In this document: piece after piece, positions 62,544 through 64,000 of the stretch
Layout: each line of letters begins with the position of its first letter
Position numbering within the stretch: position 1 is the stretch's first letter
NCBI RefSeq assembly: GCF_900109325.1
Contig: NZ_FNZU01000003.1
Location: forward strand, 1 to 64,000
DNA length: 64,000 nucleotides
Reading direction: 5' to 3'
DNA from: Alkalibacterium pelagium
GTDB lineage: Bacteria > Bacillota > Bacilli > Lactobacillales > Carnobacteriaceae_A
The notes under the pieces: model-generated
Told to the model about the DNA's origin: nothing
The model's database searches: none
What the model saw: only the letters and a program-made list of their open reading frames with translations
Translations under genes and position numbers: made by a program

Positions 62544-64000
62544 CTAGTTGATGGGATAAGTGAATGGAAGCAAAGGCAGGCGAGTCGCTTCATCATAGAT
62601 GACCCCTTCAGGGTCATTTCGCCAGGCGTATCTTACCCCTGTTACAGCGTCTAATGACTCTGTCAACGGGATCAGAATACGATTTTCTCTGATCTGAACG
62701 GTTTCCACTTCTATCCACAGTCCTTTCAGCTCAATATCGATTTCTGGCAGCTCCTCTGTCATCTTCAAATTACCATTAATGCCTCTGACCGATACTTCTA
62801 CTCCATTTTCTGACAGGCGGACACCATTTACCTCAAGATTCATATATGGATCAGTTATATGATAGTCCCTGTTTAGAGCAACAGCTGCGAGTCTATGGGC
62901 CAAGGTTTTCTTATCGTGGGGGTGGAGTTCGTATGAGATCCCACAATCATAGGCCGGAATCATCTCCACCTGCTCATTCTCCAGTCTGGCTCTGTCCTGC
63001 TCGTACCTCAGCACTGCCCACTGGTGATCATCCTCTTTCCCTGCCGGATCTATATAGTTAGCTAGCTGAACATAATAGAACGGGAGCTCTTCCTGGAAAA
63101 GTTCCCGCCAGTCAGCAATCATCAGTTTCATCAGATCCTTGTAGCCAGTTGGCTGACCTGTATTCGATTCTCCCTGATAATAGAGGAAACCTCTCACTGC
63201 AGAATGTCTCAGCGGATGAATCATCGCATTATATAATACAGATGGTTTGTAATGCAGGAAAAGCATCGGATCGATCGGATCCTTTTCATAACCGATTTTA
63301 AAGTGCCAGTCCCCAGTCAGATCGATGGCTTTATGCTCAAGTTCCAGCTGATATGGGAATGACGGGATAAACCCGCCATTTGCCGCATCGATCGATAATC
63401 TGATTACGAGGGTGTTTTCTCCTGATTTAAAGTCTTCCTTTTCAAGCACGTATTTCCTGGGCGGATAACGGTAACCGGTCTCTCCGACCTTTTTTCCGTT
63501 CAGATAAGTTTCATCTCCATTTATCAGTGAGCCTAAACGAAGTCGGAAAGAGTCGGAAGTCATATCTTCATCGGTTACAGTGAAGGTTTTTCTGAACCAT
63601 ACGACCCCACAGAATTCTGCCAGGTCCTCAGTGTCTTTAAACATCACTGGAATGGGCAAGTCCTTCCAGCCGCTTAAATCGATGTCTTCTTCGTACCATT
63701 TAACATCTGAAATCAGCCCCAGATCATTGCTGTTAAGATCTGTGTACCAGGTTTTATTGATTTCGAGGTCTTTATCCACTTCAGCTTTGACGTTATCAGG
63801 ATCTTTCCAGTAGTCCAGCTCCTCGTCATAATTCCCGAGATGTCTCAATGTCTCTTCCTTCATCCAGGCTTCAATCGGTGTACCACCAACAGCTGTATGA
63901 ATGATTCCGACCGGTACATTCAGCTCTTCATGCAGTTTTTTTGCATAAAAGAATCCAAGTGACGAGAAGTCCTGTATATTTTCCTGTGTCGCTGTTTTCC
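62544..64000 (-). CDS. SGNH esterase, sialate O-acetylesterase / acetylxylan esterase-like (5' end beyond window)
   Basis: The frame stays open from the stop at 62544 to the window edge, giving at least 485 residues of the C-terminal part. Visible motifs are F-F-Y-A-K-K-L-H-E-E-L-N-V-P-V-G-I-I-H and G-G-T-P-I-E-A-W-M, then an inserted jelly-roll-like region (W-F-R-K-T-F-T, Y-L-N-G-K-K-V-G), then Y-Y-Q-G-E-S-N-T-G. These are features of the SASA (sialate O-acetylesterase) family. Beside xylA it more plausibly deacetylates xylo- or arabino-oligosaccharides than sialic acid. The catalytic serine motif is off the window. Confidence 0.85.
   Translation of the reverse strand, partial: KTATQENIQDFSSLGFFYAKKLHEELNVPVGIIHTAVGGTPIEAWMKEETLRHLGNYDEELDYWKDPDNVKAEVDKDLEINKTWYTDLNSNDLGLISDVKWYEEDIDLSGWKDLPIPVMFKDTEDLAEFCGVVWFRKTFTVTDEDMTSDSFRLRLGSLINGDETYLNGKKVGETGYRYPPRKYVLEKEDFKSGENTLVIRLSIDAANGGFIPSFPYQLELEHKAIDLTGDWHFKIGYEKDPIDPMLFLHYKPSVLYNAMIHPLRHSAVRGFLYYQGESNTGQPTGYKDLMKLMIADWRELFQEELPFYYVQLANYIDPAGKEDDHQWAVLRYEQDRARLENEQVEMIPAYDCGISYELHPHDKKTLAHRLAAVALNRDYHITDPYMNLEVNGVRLSENGVEVSVRGINGNLKMTEELPEIDIELKGLWIEVETVQIRENRILIPLTESLDAVTGVRYAWRNDPEGVIYDEATRLPLLPFTYPIN

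Noticed and set aside
62544-64000. Truncated pseudogene at the window end
   Set aside because: The frame remains open to the last base and the translated edge still matches the esterase family, so it is cut only by the window.

Overview
The window reads as chromosome of a motile low-GC Gram-positive bacterium, most likely of the order Lactobacillales and near the Carnobacteriaceae (an Alkalibacterium/Marinilactibacillus-like organism; this is inference). The evidence is strong AGGAGG-type ribosome sites, a Bacillus-type chemotaxis set (CheC, CheD, FliY), a miaA-hflX pair, the roughly 530-residue AraB typical of lactobacilli, CcpA cre sites, and AraR (GntR/LacI hybrid) and XylR operators. Almost every gene is on the minus strand.

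Layout. (1) 1-92 is the terminal 92 bp of an ISL3-type insertion sequence, identical to the end of the complete copy at 37949-39475. (2) 99-16598 is a motility block, in transcription order mcp2 | mcp1-cheW2-cheD-cheB-cheR-cheA-cheC-cheY-cheW-fliM-fliY | flgM-flgN-flgK-flgL. The three units are separated by terminators, and each starts with the same sigma-28-like promoter motif. (3) 16881-24017 is housekeeping: hflX, miaA, a cysteine-rich copper-storage-like protein, a SWIM/SNF2 helicase and a pentapeptide-repeat protein. (4) 24018-24539 holds a four-copy hairpin array with an exact 51-nt period. (5) 24540-58767 is a large plant-polysaccharide (arabinan / arabinoxylan-like) island: glycosidases of families GH43 (four genes), GH27, GH31, GH127 and GH51 (two genes), two complete CUT1-type ABC importers without an ATPase, one orphan binding protein, the araR-araD-araA-araB regulon, a second araA, and the complete IS. 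(6) 58968-60335 is a MATE transporter. (7) 60703-64000 has xylA, a small acidic protein gene divergent from it, and the 3' part of an SGNH/sialate-O-acetylesterase-type gene running off the window.

How it works together. A membrane-anchored endo-arabinanase-like GH43 would cut arabinan outside the cell. AraNPQ and the LplABC-like importer would take up oligosaccharides, using an ATPase encoded elsewhere. Cytoplasmic GH43, GH51, GH127, GH27 and GH31 enzymes would release L-arabinose and other sugars. AraA, AraB and AraD would convert arabinose to xylulose-5-phosphate, and XylA would feed xylose into the same route. Promoters carry AraR boxes (GTACGTAC core), cre sites and, for xylA, a XylR-type palindrome, which points to substrate induction plus glucose repression.

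The main unexplained items are a family of three small, acidic, low-complexity proteins, each encoded beside pentose-catabolic genes; the 51-nt hairpin array; a second hairpin cluster before miaA; a mosaic araA duplication in direct orientation around the IS; and charged insertions in the HAMP domains of both chemoreceptors.
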